From JBCCRH01 sp039208045 (GTDB lineage Bacteria > Bacteroidota > Bacteroidia > Chitinophagales > Saprospiraceae): a stretch of 12,463 bases of DNA. The position numbers and the translations under genes were made by a program. How positions within the stretch are numbered: the first letter of the stretch is position 1; each line of letters begins with the position of its first letter. Below the pieces are notes generated by a model, which ran no database searches, was not told where the DNA came from, and saw only the letters and a list, made by a program, of their open reading frames with translations. Shown piece after piece: positions 1-6,397 of this stretch. Location: the NCBI GenBank assembly GCA_039208045.1, contig JBCCRH010000146.1:1-12463 (forward strand), read 5' to 3'.

Positions 1-610
1 CCAACTTGGGCTTGTAGCCATATTGCTTAGTGATGCCCTGGCGATGGTAATGGAAGAGCTGTACAAAATCTTTTTTCATGGTCCAGCTCAGGGTGGCGAA
101 GCAGTAGAGCAGGCTAGCATAGATATGCTGGAAACGGTGGTATTTTTTGAGTTCTCCTTCTGGAGAAAGCCGCAAGAAGGGCTTATCGTCTATATCTTCA
201 TCTAGGCCATACACATTAGTGTAAGAGTGATGGAGTATGTTGTGCTGAATCTTCCAGGTAAAGGAGCTTCCGCCAATTACTTCCATGGAGTGGCTCATGA
301 GCTTATTAATGATGGGATTCTTAGAGAATGTACCATGATTTGCGTCATGCATTACACACAAACCAATAGACGCCATTCCTAGCCCCATAAAGAAATAGGA
401 AATCAATACCATGTAAGTAGGCATCGATAGAGAAAGTACCAAAACATAGGGCACCAAATAAAGAGCAAACATCAAAAAGGTCTTGACATAGAGTGTCCAG
501 TTTCCTGATTTAGAGATATTATTTTGCTCAAAATGCGCATTTACGCGCTTGCGGAGTGTGGCAAAAAACTGCTTGTTGTCAACTCGAGAAAACTTAATAA
601 CTTCCTGCAT
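1..610 (-). CDS. Fatty acid desaturase, N-terminal part (cut by left edge)
   Basis: Reading leftward from the ATG at 608-610, the frame stays open for about 203 codons to the window edge, so the C-terminus is missing. This is a membrane di-iron fatty acyl desaturase that puts double bonds into acyl chains and so adjusts membrane fluidity. Two of the three histidine boxes are visible: HDANH (residues 88-92) and HNILHH (123-128). The third box (HQxxHH type) would lie outside the window. Hydrophobic segments around residues 43-62 and 66-86 precede box 1, as expected for the family. The short soluble N-terminus (residues 1-35) resembles bacterial acyl-CoA/acyl-lipid desaturases of the linoleoyl-CoA desaturase type; regiospecificity cannot be read from this part. 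It is divergent from the photolyase homologue. I saw no Shine-Dalgarno sequence, as is usual in Bacteroidota. Confidence 0.93.
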   Translation of the reverse strand, partial: MQEVIKFSRVDNKQFFATLRKRVNAHFEQNNISKSGNWTLYVKTFLMFALYLVPYVLVLSLSMPTYMVLISYFFMGLGMASIGLCVMHDANHGTFSKNPIINKLMSHSMEVIGGSSFTWKIQHNILHHSYTNVYGLDEDIDDKPFLRLSPEGELKKYHRFQHIYASLLYCFATLSWTMKKDFVQLFHYHRQGITKQYGYKPKL

Positions 611-914
611 TGGTTTTAGCTTGATTGATAAAAAATAGACGTGCCATTTATGCTTGATAAAGGACGCTGCTTAAAATTGTTGGCTTTTACTTTCTGCGGA
701 TTGTTTTCAATAGGTAGGTACTCAACGACAATTTGAGTGGTATACCATTTACTTTCTGAAGCACAGCAAAGAAACCATTATTTGTGCAATTTATTACTCC
801 TTTAATTGTAAAAGTTTGCACAGGTTTTACGAAATGCTAGCCTTATTATCACTAAAGATATAGCTTCGTAAATTCGCTAGTAAAACCTTCACCATAGAGA
901 ATTGTTGACCGAAT
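611..914. promoter_or_regulatory. Divergent intergenic region, desaturase / photolyase homologue
   Basis: This 304-bp AT-rich stretch separates two divergently transcribed genes and should carry both promoters. I could not find a convincing Bacteroidota-type pair (TTG near -33 and TAnnTTTG near -7) on either strand. The nearest -7 match toward the photolyase gene is TAGCTTCG at 861-868, without a well-placed TTG upstream. The only clear structure is the inverted repeat listed separately (822-830/880-888). I saw no tRNA, small gene or repeat array here. Confidence 0.5.
822..888. repeat. 9-bp inverted repeat upstream of the photolyase homologue
   Basis: AGGTTTTAC at 822-830 is perfectly matched in inverse by GTAAAACCT at 880-888, with 49 bases between. 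A second, nested pair, TTACGAA (826-832) and TTCGTAA (865-871), overlaps the first arm. The right arm ends 26 bases before the ATG of the photolyase homologue, so this could be an operator dyad or a leader hairpin. The repeat is seen directly; a function is not shown. Confidence 0.4.
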
Positions 915-2429
915 ATGCAGCGTCCTCCGATCAATCTAGTATGGCTCAAACGCGACCTTCGCTTGCGCGATCATGCAGCCCTTGCTGCAGCGAGTTATGC
1001 GGGTCTGCCTACGCTGGTGTTTTACTGCTTTGAGCCTAGCCTAATGGAGCATCCCGACTATGCTGCAAGGCATTGGCGCTTTTGTTACCAAAGTTTGGTA
1101 GATATACAACAGCAGCTAAAAGCGTATGGAAAGCAGCTGTTTTGGTTTCACTGCGAAGTAACGGATTTGCTACAAATCGTTCAGCAGCACTATGCTATTC
1201 AGAAGCTATTTGCGCATGTCGAAGTTGGTGTCCAACAAACCTTTGATCGAGACAAAGCAGTTAGCCGTTGGTGCAAGGCACACGAAGTGCGCTACCTCGA
1301 ATATGGGCAAGATGCTGTTATACGAGGTCAGAAGCATCGCGATGGATGGCGGGAAGGGGCGGAGCGGCATTTATCTACGATCCCTATCCAATATGAGTTG
1401 ACTGACTTGAACACCCTGGAAACGGTCAGCCATTTGCGCCAAGCACTTCAAGAGGCCCCACTGCCCGAAGCTATTGTAACGCCCGATACTAATTTTCAAC
1501 CGGGTGGGGAGACCTATGCCTGGCGTTATCTGCGTTCCTTTTTGACAACTCGGCATCAGCAATACAGCCGCCAGCTTTCCAAACCACACCTTAGCCGAAA
1601 GAGCTGTAGTCGTCTTTCGCCCTATTTGGCTTATGGTAGCATTAGCGTGCGAGAGGCTTTTCAAGCTACAGAGGTTGCCCGAGCAGAACAAGGCGAGCAT
1701 TTTAACCTCAAAAACTTTCACTCTCGCCTCTACTGGCGCTGCCACTATATGCAGAAGCTAGAATCGGGGCATTACTTAGAGCATCACGCCATCAATCCTA
1801 AATTGGACGATCTCGATCGTACCGTGGGTGGACCATTATGGGAAGCATTTGCGCAAGCAAGAACAGGATTCCCGATGGTGGATGCCAGCCTGCGCTGCCT
1901 GAAAGCAACCGGCTGGATCAACTTTCGCATGCGGGCCATGCTCGTCACCTTTACCTCTTATGCGCTATGGCTCGATTGGCGACAAGTGGCGCACTACCTC
2001 GCCCAGCTTTTCCTCGACTTTGAGCCGGGTATTCACTACGCCCAAATCCAGATGCAGGCAGGCCTCACCGGCTACCACACCTTGCGCATCTTCAACCCCA
2101 ATGTGCAAGCGACCCGTCATGATCCCGATGGCACCTTTATCCACCAGTGGCTCCCCGAATTACGCGAAGTACCTCCCCCACTCTGCCACCAACCCTGGAA
2201 GATGACGGCGATGGATCAGACCTTCTACCGCTGCGAACTAGGCAAAGACTATCCAGCACCTATCGTAGATTACGATCAGGCGGTCGCCAAAAATAAAGAC
2301 TACTATTGGGCGATGCGCCATCGCCAAGAGGTGATTGATGCGCTGCCTGCGGTGTGGCGGCAATTTTGTGTACGAGAGGATATTGCGAAGTATCAGAAAA
2401 TGCTGAAAAAGCCTCAAGAAGTAAAGTAG
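915..2429 (+). CDS. Photolyase/cryptochrome-family flavoprotein with a divergent active site
   Basis: This 504-residue protein has the two-domain architecture of the photolyase/cryptochrome family. Residues 6-165 form the Rossmann-like antenna domain, opening with WLKRDLRLRDH. Residues 200-480 form the helical FAD-binding domain, with SRLSPYLAYGSIS (232-244), TGFPMVDASLR (317-327), TGWINFRMR (332-340), RIFNP (391-395) and the DPDG/WLPEL block (403-416). Aligning by eye to E. coli photolyase (472 aa), the substrate-side Trp277 is kept (W274) and the middle Trp of the electron-transfer triad is kept (W355 for Trp359). However, Glu274 becomes R271, the flavin-N5-side Asn378 becomes H374, the FAD-proximal Trp382 becomes I378, and Trp306 falls at about R302. 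Family membership is certain; CPD repair is doubtful. It may repair another lesion, act as a light sensor, or belong to a divergent clade. The ATG at 915 starts just before the conserved N-terminus; there is no clear ribosome binding site. Confidence 0.9.
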   Translation: MQRPPINLVWLKRDLRLRDHAALAAASYAGLPTLVFYCFEPSLMEHPDYAARHWRFCYQSLVDIQQQLKAYGKQLFWFHCEVTDLLQIVQQHYAIQKLFAHVEVGVQQTFDRDKAVSRWCKAHEVRYLEYGQDAVIRGQKHRDGWREGAERHLSTIPIQYELTDLNTLETVSHLRQALQEAPLPEAIVTPDTNFQPGGETYAWRYLRSFLTTRHQQYSRQLSKPHLSRKSCSRLSPYLAYGSISVREAFQATEVARAEQGEHFNLKNFHSRLYWRCHYMQKLESGHYLEHHAINPKLDDLDRTVGGPLWEAFAQARTGFPMVDASLRCLKATGWINFRMRAMLVTFTSYALWLDWRQVAHYLAQLFLDFEPGIHYAQIQMQAGLTGYHTLRIFNPNVQATRHDPDGTFIHQWLPELREVPPPLCHQPWKMTAMDQTFYRCELGKDYPAPIVDYDQAVAKNKDYYWAMRHRQEVIDALPAVWRQFCVREDIAKYQKMLKKPQEVK

Positions 2430-2463
2430 TTTGCTAATCACTTCTGTACGCTGCTTATCTTTA
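2430..2463 (+). promoter_or_regulatory. Weak Bacteroidota-type promoter candidate for the glycoside hydrolase
   Basis: TTTG at 2430-2433 is followed, after 22 bases, by TATCTTTA at 2456-2463. The latter matches the Bacteroidota -7 consensus TAnnTTTG in all but the last base. It lies 45 bases before the preferred start codon at 2508. The spacing is at the long end of what is accepted, so this is only a candidate; read-through from the photolyase gene is the alternative. Confidence 0.3.
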
Positions 2464-2507
2464 ATAACTTACATGGAGCGATGCGCTCAAATTGTAAGTC
2501 TACACAT

Positions 2508-4955
2508 ATGGGAAAGCTATACCTCTTTCTATTCTTATCCTTCTACTTGGGAAATATTCCTAAAATAAAAGCCCAAATACCTGTGGTCAATACTATACAC
2601 ATCCTAACTGAAACGGCAGAACAGTATCAAAAGTGGGAAGCCCGAATTGATATATCTGCAAGTTTTCAGAATCCGTATGATTTCGATCAAATTCGGATCG
2701 AAGGACTATTTACTCATGCAGATGGGGTAAGCTACACTGTAGATGGCTTTTACATGCAACCCTATGCAGAACCTGATCTGTCTACAGGTGCTACTATGGC
2801 CACTGGCTCTGGAGAGTTTCGCATTCGATTTGCGCCGCCCTATGCAGGAAACTGGCAGGTACAAATTCGAGTTATCACTCCCACTGGCAGTGCTATTGCG
2901 GAGCCTATCGACTTTAGCTCGGCGCCTGCTTCAGGAGCAGCCACAAAAGGCTATGTACGCACCTCTGCTACCAACTATCTACAATTTGATAATGGGGAAG
3001 CCTGCATTCCGATTGGCCAGAATGTTGGCTGGCAGACTACGAATGCCATCACCAACTACAAGCAATGGATGGATAAAATGGCAGAAAAGGGAGGCAACTT
3101 TCTTCGCTTGTGGCAGTGCCATTGGGGCTTAGGTTTAGAATGGCTAGGTGGCGACTATGGCGGAATGATGCAATACCGCCAACTTACGGCCTTTTATACC
3201 GACTGGCTTTTTGAATATGCCATGGAGAAAGGTATTTTCATTATGTATGCGCTTCAGCATCATGGGCAGGTGTCTTCTACAGTAAATCCAAATTGGAGTG
3301 AGAACCCATATAATATTGCAAATGGAGGGCCATGTGCCAATACTTGGGACTTTTTTATCAATGAGCAAGCCATAAAGATGACTAAAAATCGCTACCGGTA
3401 TGTGGTAGCTCGATGGGGTTATGCCCGGAGTATCATGGCTTGGGAGTTGTTTAATGAGGTAGACTGGACCGATCAGTTTGAGCAGCGCAGTGAACTCATT
3501 GCAGAGTGGCATTTGGAGATGGCGAGTTATCTAAAAAGTATCGACCCTTACCAGCACCTGGTGACCACTAGCTATGCACGGGATCAGTACGATCCTGCGG
3601 TTTGGAGTAGCCCAAGCATCGATATTACGCAGACCCACTTCTACTTTGACTCTCCCAACCTTGAACGTATTCTAAAAAATGGCGTACAAGATTACTTAGC
3701 AAATTATGAAAAACCTACGCTTAATGGAGAGTTTGGTATTTCACATAATGGAGACATTCTATCAGAGCTTGATCCAGATGGTATTCATTTTCATAATGGC
3801 CTTTGGGGAAGCCTGTTTGGTGGGGGTCTTGGTTCGGCAATGAGTTGGTGGTGGGATAACTATGTAGCACCGCAACAGCTGTACTATCACTTCACCCCCC
3901 TTGCAGCACAGGCTGCTACTATCGACTGGATAGGAGGAAACTTTAAAGCTATTGAAACAGTAGTTGGAGGGCCTCGATCCGATTTGTTAATCTCTCCTGA
4001 CCAAGGCTGGGCTAGTGAAACTGATGCACACATTCAAATTTCTAATACTGGGGAAATTATTTCTGAGGGAAACCGATTAGGCTTCTTTCTTTATGGTGCA
4101 GCGTGGAACACGCAGTATAGAAACCCGCCTACTTTTTTGCTCGACCTGGATGAACCTCAAGAGTTTGGCGTGCTTACTGGTGGTTCATCTGGTCAAGGGC
4201 CTAATATAACCATCTCCATAGACGGATTGATAGTCCTGAGTGAAGCAGCAGAGACCGAGCAATGGTATACGGTAATGGTACCTGCTGGTCAGCATGAGGT
4301 ATTAGTGGATAATACTGGGACGGACTGGATAACTATTTCAAATTACAAAATCACAAATCTTGGCTTTGCCATAGATGCCTACGTATTGAGCAATGAAGAT
4401 GGAAACGAGTTAGCAGGCTGGCTATTAAATAATCAGTACAACCATCAAAATGCAGCTAATAACCAGCTCCCAACTGCTACTGCTGGTGCTACGCTGACGG
4501 TTGAGGGAATAAGCGATGGAAACTACTATATCTATTTCCGCGACTGCCTCAGTGGTGGGCTGTTGGCCGAAGTAGAAGGGCAAGCAGTTGAAGGATTACT
4601 GACTTTTACCCTACCGGACATCCACTGGGATTTAAGCTTTAGAGCATTCTCAGCGCCTGTTACTAGCGCTAGTGTAGAAGCTGATGCTATTGAGTTTGCT
4701 AGCGTCTTTCCAAATCCGGTAACAGCTTATACAACTACATTGAAAATCAATGTGTTGGAGGCATCACCTGTGCAAATAATTTTACATGATGCTGCTGGTA
4801 AAGCTCTATCTACTTTATACCGAGGGCAACTCATTTCGGGTGAACAGCAGATAGAACTATCACTGCCTTTTTCTATCAATAGTGGAATGTACTGGATACA
4901 AGTCTCAGTAGATGGTGTGACGAGGACACTGCCTATTAGTGTGGTTCGTTCGTGA
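2508..4955 (+). CDS. Secreted DUF5060/clan-A glycoside hydrolase with T9SS sorting domain
   Basis: The frame is open from an ATG at 2481, but I prefer the ATG at 2508. It gives a clean signal peptide (MGKLYLFLFLSFYLG, cleavage near KAQ) and a mature protein of about 790 residues. Counting from the 2481 ATG, residues 33-150 are a beta-sandwich of DUF5060 type. Residues 157-500 are a TIM barrel of the cellulase/GH5-like kind, with WELFNE carrying the likely acid/base E326 and NGEFGIS the likely nucleophile E417. Residues 500-725 are beta-rich and resemble the accessory domain often found behind such barrels. Residues 740-824 are a T9SS type A sorting domain starting at VFPNP and ending in the usual strand-rich tail. 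It probably cleaves a plant or algal polysaccharide outside the cell or while anchored to the surface; the substrate cannot be told. No SusCD pair or other polysaccharide-utilisation genes are present, so it stands alone here. Confidence 0.88.
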   Translation: MGKLYLFLFLSFYLGNIPKIKAQIPVVNTIHILTETAEQYQKWEARIDISASFQNPYDFDQIRIEGLFTHADGVSYTVDGFYMQPYAEPDLSTGATMATGSGEFRIRFAPPYAGNWQVQIRVITPTGSAIAEPIDFSSAPASGAATKGYVRTSATNYLQFDNGEACIPIGQNVGWQTTNAITNYKQWMDKMAEKGGNFLRLWQCHWGLGLEWLGGDYGGMMQYRQLTAFYTDWLFEYAMEKGIFIMYALQHHGQVSSTVNPNWSENPYNIANGGPCANTWDFFINEQAIKMTKNRYRYVVARWGYARSIMAWELFNEVDWTDQFEQRSELIAEWHLEMASYLKSIDPYQHLVTTSYARDQYDPAVWSSPSIDITQTHFYFDSPNLERILKNGVQDYLANYEKPTLNGEFGISHNGDILSELDPDGIHFHNGLWGSLFGGGLGSAMSWWWDNYVAPQQLYYHFTPLAAQAATIDWIGGNFKAIETVVGGPRSDLLISPDQGWASETDAHIQISNTGEIISEGNRLGFFLYGAAWNTQYRNPPTFLLDLDEPQEFGVLTGGSSGQGPNITISIDGLIVLSEAAETEQWYTVMVPAGQHEVLVDNTGTDWITISNYKITNLGFAIDAYVLSNEDGNELAGWLLNNQYNHQNAANNQLPTATAGATLTVEGISDGNYYIYFRDCLSGGLLAEVEGQAVEGLLTFTLPDIHWDLSFRAFSAPVTSASVEADAIEFASVFPNPVTAYTTTLKINVLEASPVQIILHDAAGKALSTLYRGQLISGEQQIELSLPFSINSGMYWIQVSVDGVTRTLPISVVRS

Positions 4956-4963
4956 AGCTTTTT

Positions 4964-5290
4964 TTAGTTTGCTTGCGCAAATATTTCGAAATCTGTTTCT
5001 GACTTGCGCTCTACATTATGCACTTTGGCGGTGTATTGGCAAAGGATGTTAGCCATACAGCGCTCTAAATCCTTGTAAACGGGCTTTAATATTCGAAGGG
5101 GAGAAGATTCGGATGGAGCAAGTACCAAATAGACATTCCAATTTTGATTGCCATTTTTTCGGATGACAGCACCGATGATTTCCGTTTGATCTTTAGATAC
5201 TTCCTTCAGCTGATAGTCTAAATGCTCTCTCAAGCAATCATTCTCGACAAAATCGCACAAAAGTTGGTGGTAGGAATGTGATTTCTGCAT
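4964..5290 (-). CDS. Small hypothetical protein (108 aa)
   Basis: I do not recognise this family. The ORF is preferred as real because it fills the gap between two convergent, well-supported genes, starts at an ATG 82 bases from the dps terminator, and stops only 8 bases from the end of the convergent glycoside hydrolase gene. The product is soluble, with no signal peptide or membrane segment. It has helix-like ends and a central stretch of alternating hydrophobic residues (IIGAVIRKNG, WNVYLVLAP, residues 38-58) that looks like a beta hairpin. It has three Cys (C12, C19, about C78 and nearby C84 in LERCMANILC) without a recognised metal motif. The gene is monocistronic by position, cut off from dps by a terminator. 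Confidence 0.6.
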   Translation of the reverse strand: MQKSHSYHQLLCDFVENDCLREHLDYQLKEVSKDQTEIIGAVIRKNGNQNWNVYLVLAPSESSPLRILKPVYKDLERCMANILCQYTAKVHNVERKSETDFEIFAQAN

Positions 5291-5372
5291 ACGCTTTTGC
5301 TATTTAGACTAAATATAGATAGATTTGTCAATATTAACGCTGAATGCAGTGAGTTAGTTTGTCCGAAAACAA

Positions 5373-5406
5373 AAAAAGCTATGGGCAAATGCACACATAG
5401 CTTTTT
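5373..5406 (-). terminator. Strong hairpin terminator downstream of dps
   Basis: An 11-bp perfect stem (AAAAAGCTATG at 5373-5383 with CATAGCTTTTT at 5396-5406) encloses a 12-base loop. It lies 30 bases past the dps stop codon. On the minus strand the stem ends in a T run, which fits a rho-independent terminator for dps. Because the stem is A/T-flanked on both sides it could also work in the plus direction. Confidence 0.85.
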
Positions 5407-5436
5407 AGAAGATTGAAATGTTGGATTGATTGCTTG

Positions 5437-5937
5437 TTAGGCAAGATGTGCCCGTAGCATCCAAGCCATTTTCTCGTGATCTTCGAGCAGTGCTGTAAGG
5501 ATATCTGCGGTACCTACATCATTAAGCTCCTGATCTGCTTGCTTGATATTATGGCGAAGAATCTGTGAAATAGCTTCATTGTCCGCTAACAAATTTTTCA
5601 CCATTTGCGTGGCGCTCCCCTCTAAATGGCCAGTTTCTTTTAGACGAGCCATTTGAAGCAGCTCTGCCATAGAAGTAGGTGCGAAAAAACCTAAGCTTCG
5701 TATACGCTCTGCAAGCACGTCGATGCTATCTGCCAAGCCATTGTATTGTTCTTCGAACAACTCGTGTAGGGGCTTAAATTGCATGCCCGTTACATTCCAG
5801 TGGTAGTTACGGAGCTTAATATATAGCACATGCTCATCTGCTAATAGTTGGTTGAGTAGGTTCGCTACGGCTTGTCTATGAGCAGTCTCGATACCAATTT
5901 CAGTAGGTACTACAGTACTTTCTAATGTTTTATTCAT
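5437..5937 (-). CDS. dps: Dps-family miniferritin (DNA starvation/stationary-phase protection protein)
   Basis: At 166 residues this matches the usual length of Dps, the dodecameric ferritin-like shell that oxidises Fe(II) with hydrogen peroxide, stores the iron and limits Fenton damage to DNA. The family signature NYHWNVTG lies at 44-51. The inter-subunit ferroxidase ligands are all present at the spacing of E. coli Dps: H46, H58, E62 (Asp in E. coli), D73 and E77. The N-terminus (residues 1-18) is acidic to neutral and has no Lys cluster of the kind used by E. coli Dps to bind DNA. Protection by iron sequestration is therefore better supported than direct DNA compaction. It is monocistronic, with a strong hairpin terminator behind it, and is divergent from a 48-residue Lys/Cys-rich ORF. 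There is no visible Shine-Dalgarno sequence. An OxyR- or PerR-type control would be typical of the family but I cannot see a recognisable site. Confidence 0.95.
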   Translation of the reverse strand: MNKTLESTVVPTEIGIETAHRQAVANLLNQLLADEHVLYIKLRNYHWNVTGMQFKPLHELFEEQYNGLADSIDVLAERIRSLGFFAPTSMAELLQMARLKETGHLEGSATQMVKNLLADNEAISQILRHNIKQADQELNDVGTADILTALLEDHEKMAWMLRAHLA

Positions 5938-6026
5938 ACTTCGTCATTTTTTTGGATATAACTCTTGAAGAGAAGTAAAAGTTGAGAATTCAGTTAGTTT
6001 AGACTCAGTATGAATTAATTATACCA

Positions 6027-6053
6027 GTAATACAAATTACTAATTTTTGTAAT
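6027..6053. promoter_or_regulatory. Alternating GTAAT/ATTAC half-sites between dps and the small ORF
   Basis: GTAAT (6027-6031), ATTAC (6036-6040) and GTAAT (6049-6053) form two overlapping dyads, separated by 4 and 8 bases, in the 137-bp divergent region. Beside them on the minus strand is TGGTATAAT (6018-6026), which looks like an extended -10 toward dps, although Bacteroidota sigma factors normally use other sequences. The site could be an operator controlling both genes, or just AT-rich promoter DNA. The half-sites are seen directly; regulation is inferred. Confidence 0.3.
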
Positions 6054-6074
6054 CCTTTTATTCGATTAGTAAAC

Positions 6075-6221
6075 ATGACTAAAGCAAATCATCCAGAATT
6101 ATTAGCGAGTAACCGTATTGGCAATCTTCCTTTTCCACTCCAACTGGTGGAGGCTAAAAAGAAAAAGAAATGCTGTAAGAAGTACAAAAAAGGAAAGCGA
6201 TGCAAGAAATGCCCCAACTAG
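6075..6221 (+). CDS. 48-residue Lys/Cys-rich small protein divergent from dps
   Basis: An ATG at 6075 opens a 48-codon frame ending at TAG 6219-6221. The first 26 residues are unremarkable (MTKANHPELLASNRIG, then LPFPLQLVEA). The last 21 residues hold about 13 Lys/Arg and four Cys, including CCKKYKKGKRCKKC. The strict patterning of CC, C and C among basic residues is not what a random frame would give, which is why I call this a gene. The tail could bind metal or nucleic acid, or form disulfides; there is no signal peptide or membrane segment. No RNA or other gene competes for this stretch. It is divergent from dps across 137 bp and is followed after 16 bases by the 160-bp palindrome. I do not recognise a characterised family. 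Confidence 0.65.
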   Translation: MTKANHPELLASNRIGNLPFPLQLVEAKKKKKCCKKYKKGKRCKKCPN

Positions 6222-6237
6222 ACTAGGCAGCTAGCTT

Positions 6238-6397
6238 AGTAACAGTCAAACAATAACTTCTCGATTTATGGCTGACTCTTTTGCTCCAATACTGCGTTGA
6301 AAAGCCTCGCCGATGCTGGGCATCGCCTGCATTTTTCGCCTTGTCTTGGAGCAAAATCCCCTTGCCAAAATGCGGAACTTATTCTTTGGCTGTTACT
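6238..6397. repeat. 160-bp symmetric imperfect palindrome (REP/MITE-like element)
   Basis: Three nested inverted pairs share one centre at 6317/6318. The outer arms are 6238-6260 and 6375-6397 (20 of 23 bases match, with GTAACAG/CTGTTAC perfect). The middle arms TTTTGCTCCAA (6279-6289) and TTGGAGCAAAA (6346-6356) are perfect. The core is CGATGC (6311-6316) and GCATCG (6320-6325). The segments between the arms pair loosely. TTA flanks the GTAACAG...CTGTTAC ends on both sides, which could be a short target duplication. It sits between the convergent small ORF and the downstream kinase, and its right end touches the kinase stop codon. As RNA it could act as a bidirectional terminator or stabiliser. 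Shape and position suggest a dispersed palindromic repeat, but there is no second copy in this window. Confidence 0.75.

Noticed and set aside
1371..1745. 124-codon open frame on the minus strand inside the photolyase gene
   Set aside because: It lies wholly inside a well-supported gene on the other strand and its translation shows no domain or motif; it is a shadow of the real frame.
5303..5331. TTGACA-N17-TCTAAA on the minus strand upstream of the 108-aa gene, looking like a sigma-70 promoter
   Set aside because: The -35 is perfect by the E. coli rule, but Bacteroidota sigma factors use TTG/TAnnTTTG type sites and the -10 is poor; in AT-rich DNA this can be chance.
6075..6221. Reading the Lys/Cys-rich ORF as a RiPP or bacteriocin precursor
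   Set aside because: The leader-plus-cationic-tail shape is suggestive, but no modification enzyme, protease, exporter or immunity gene is near it in the window.
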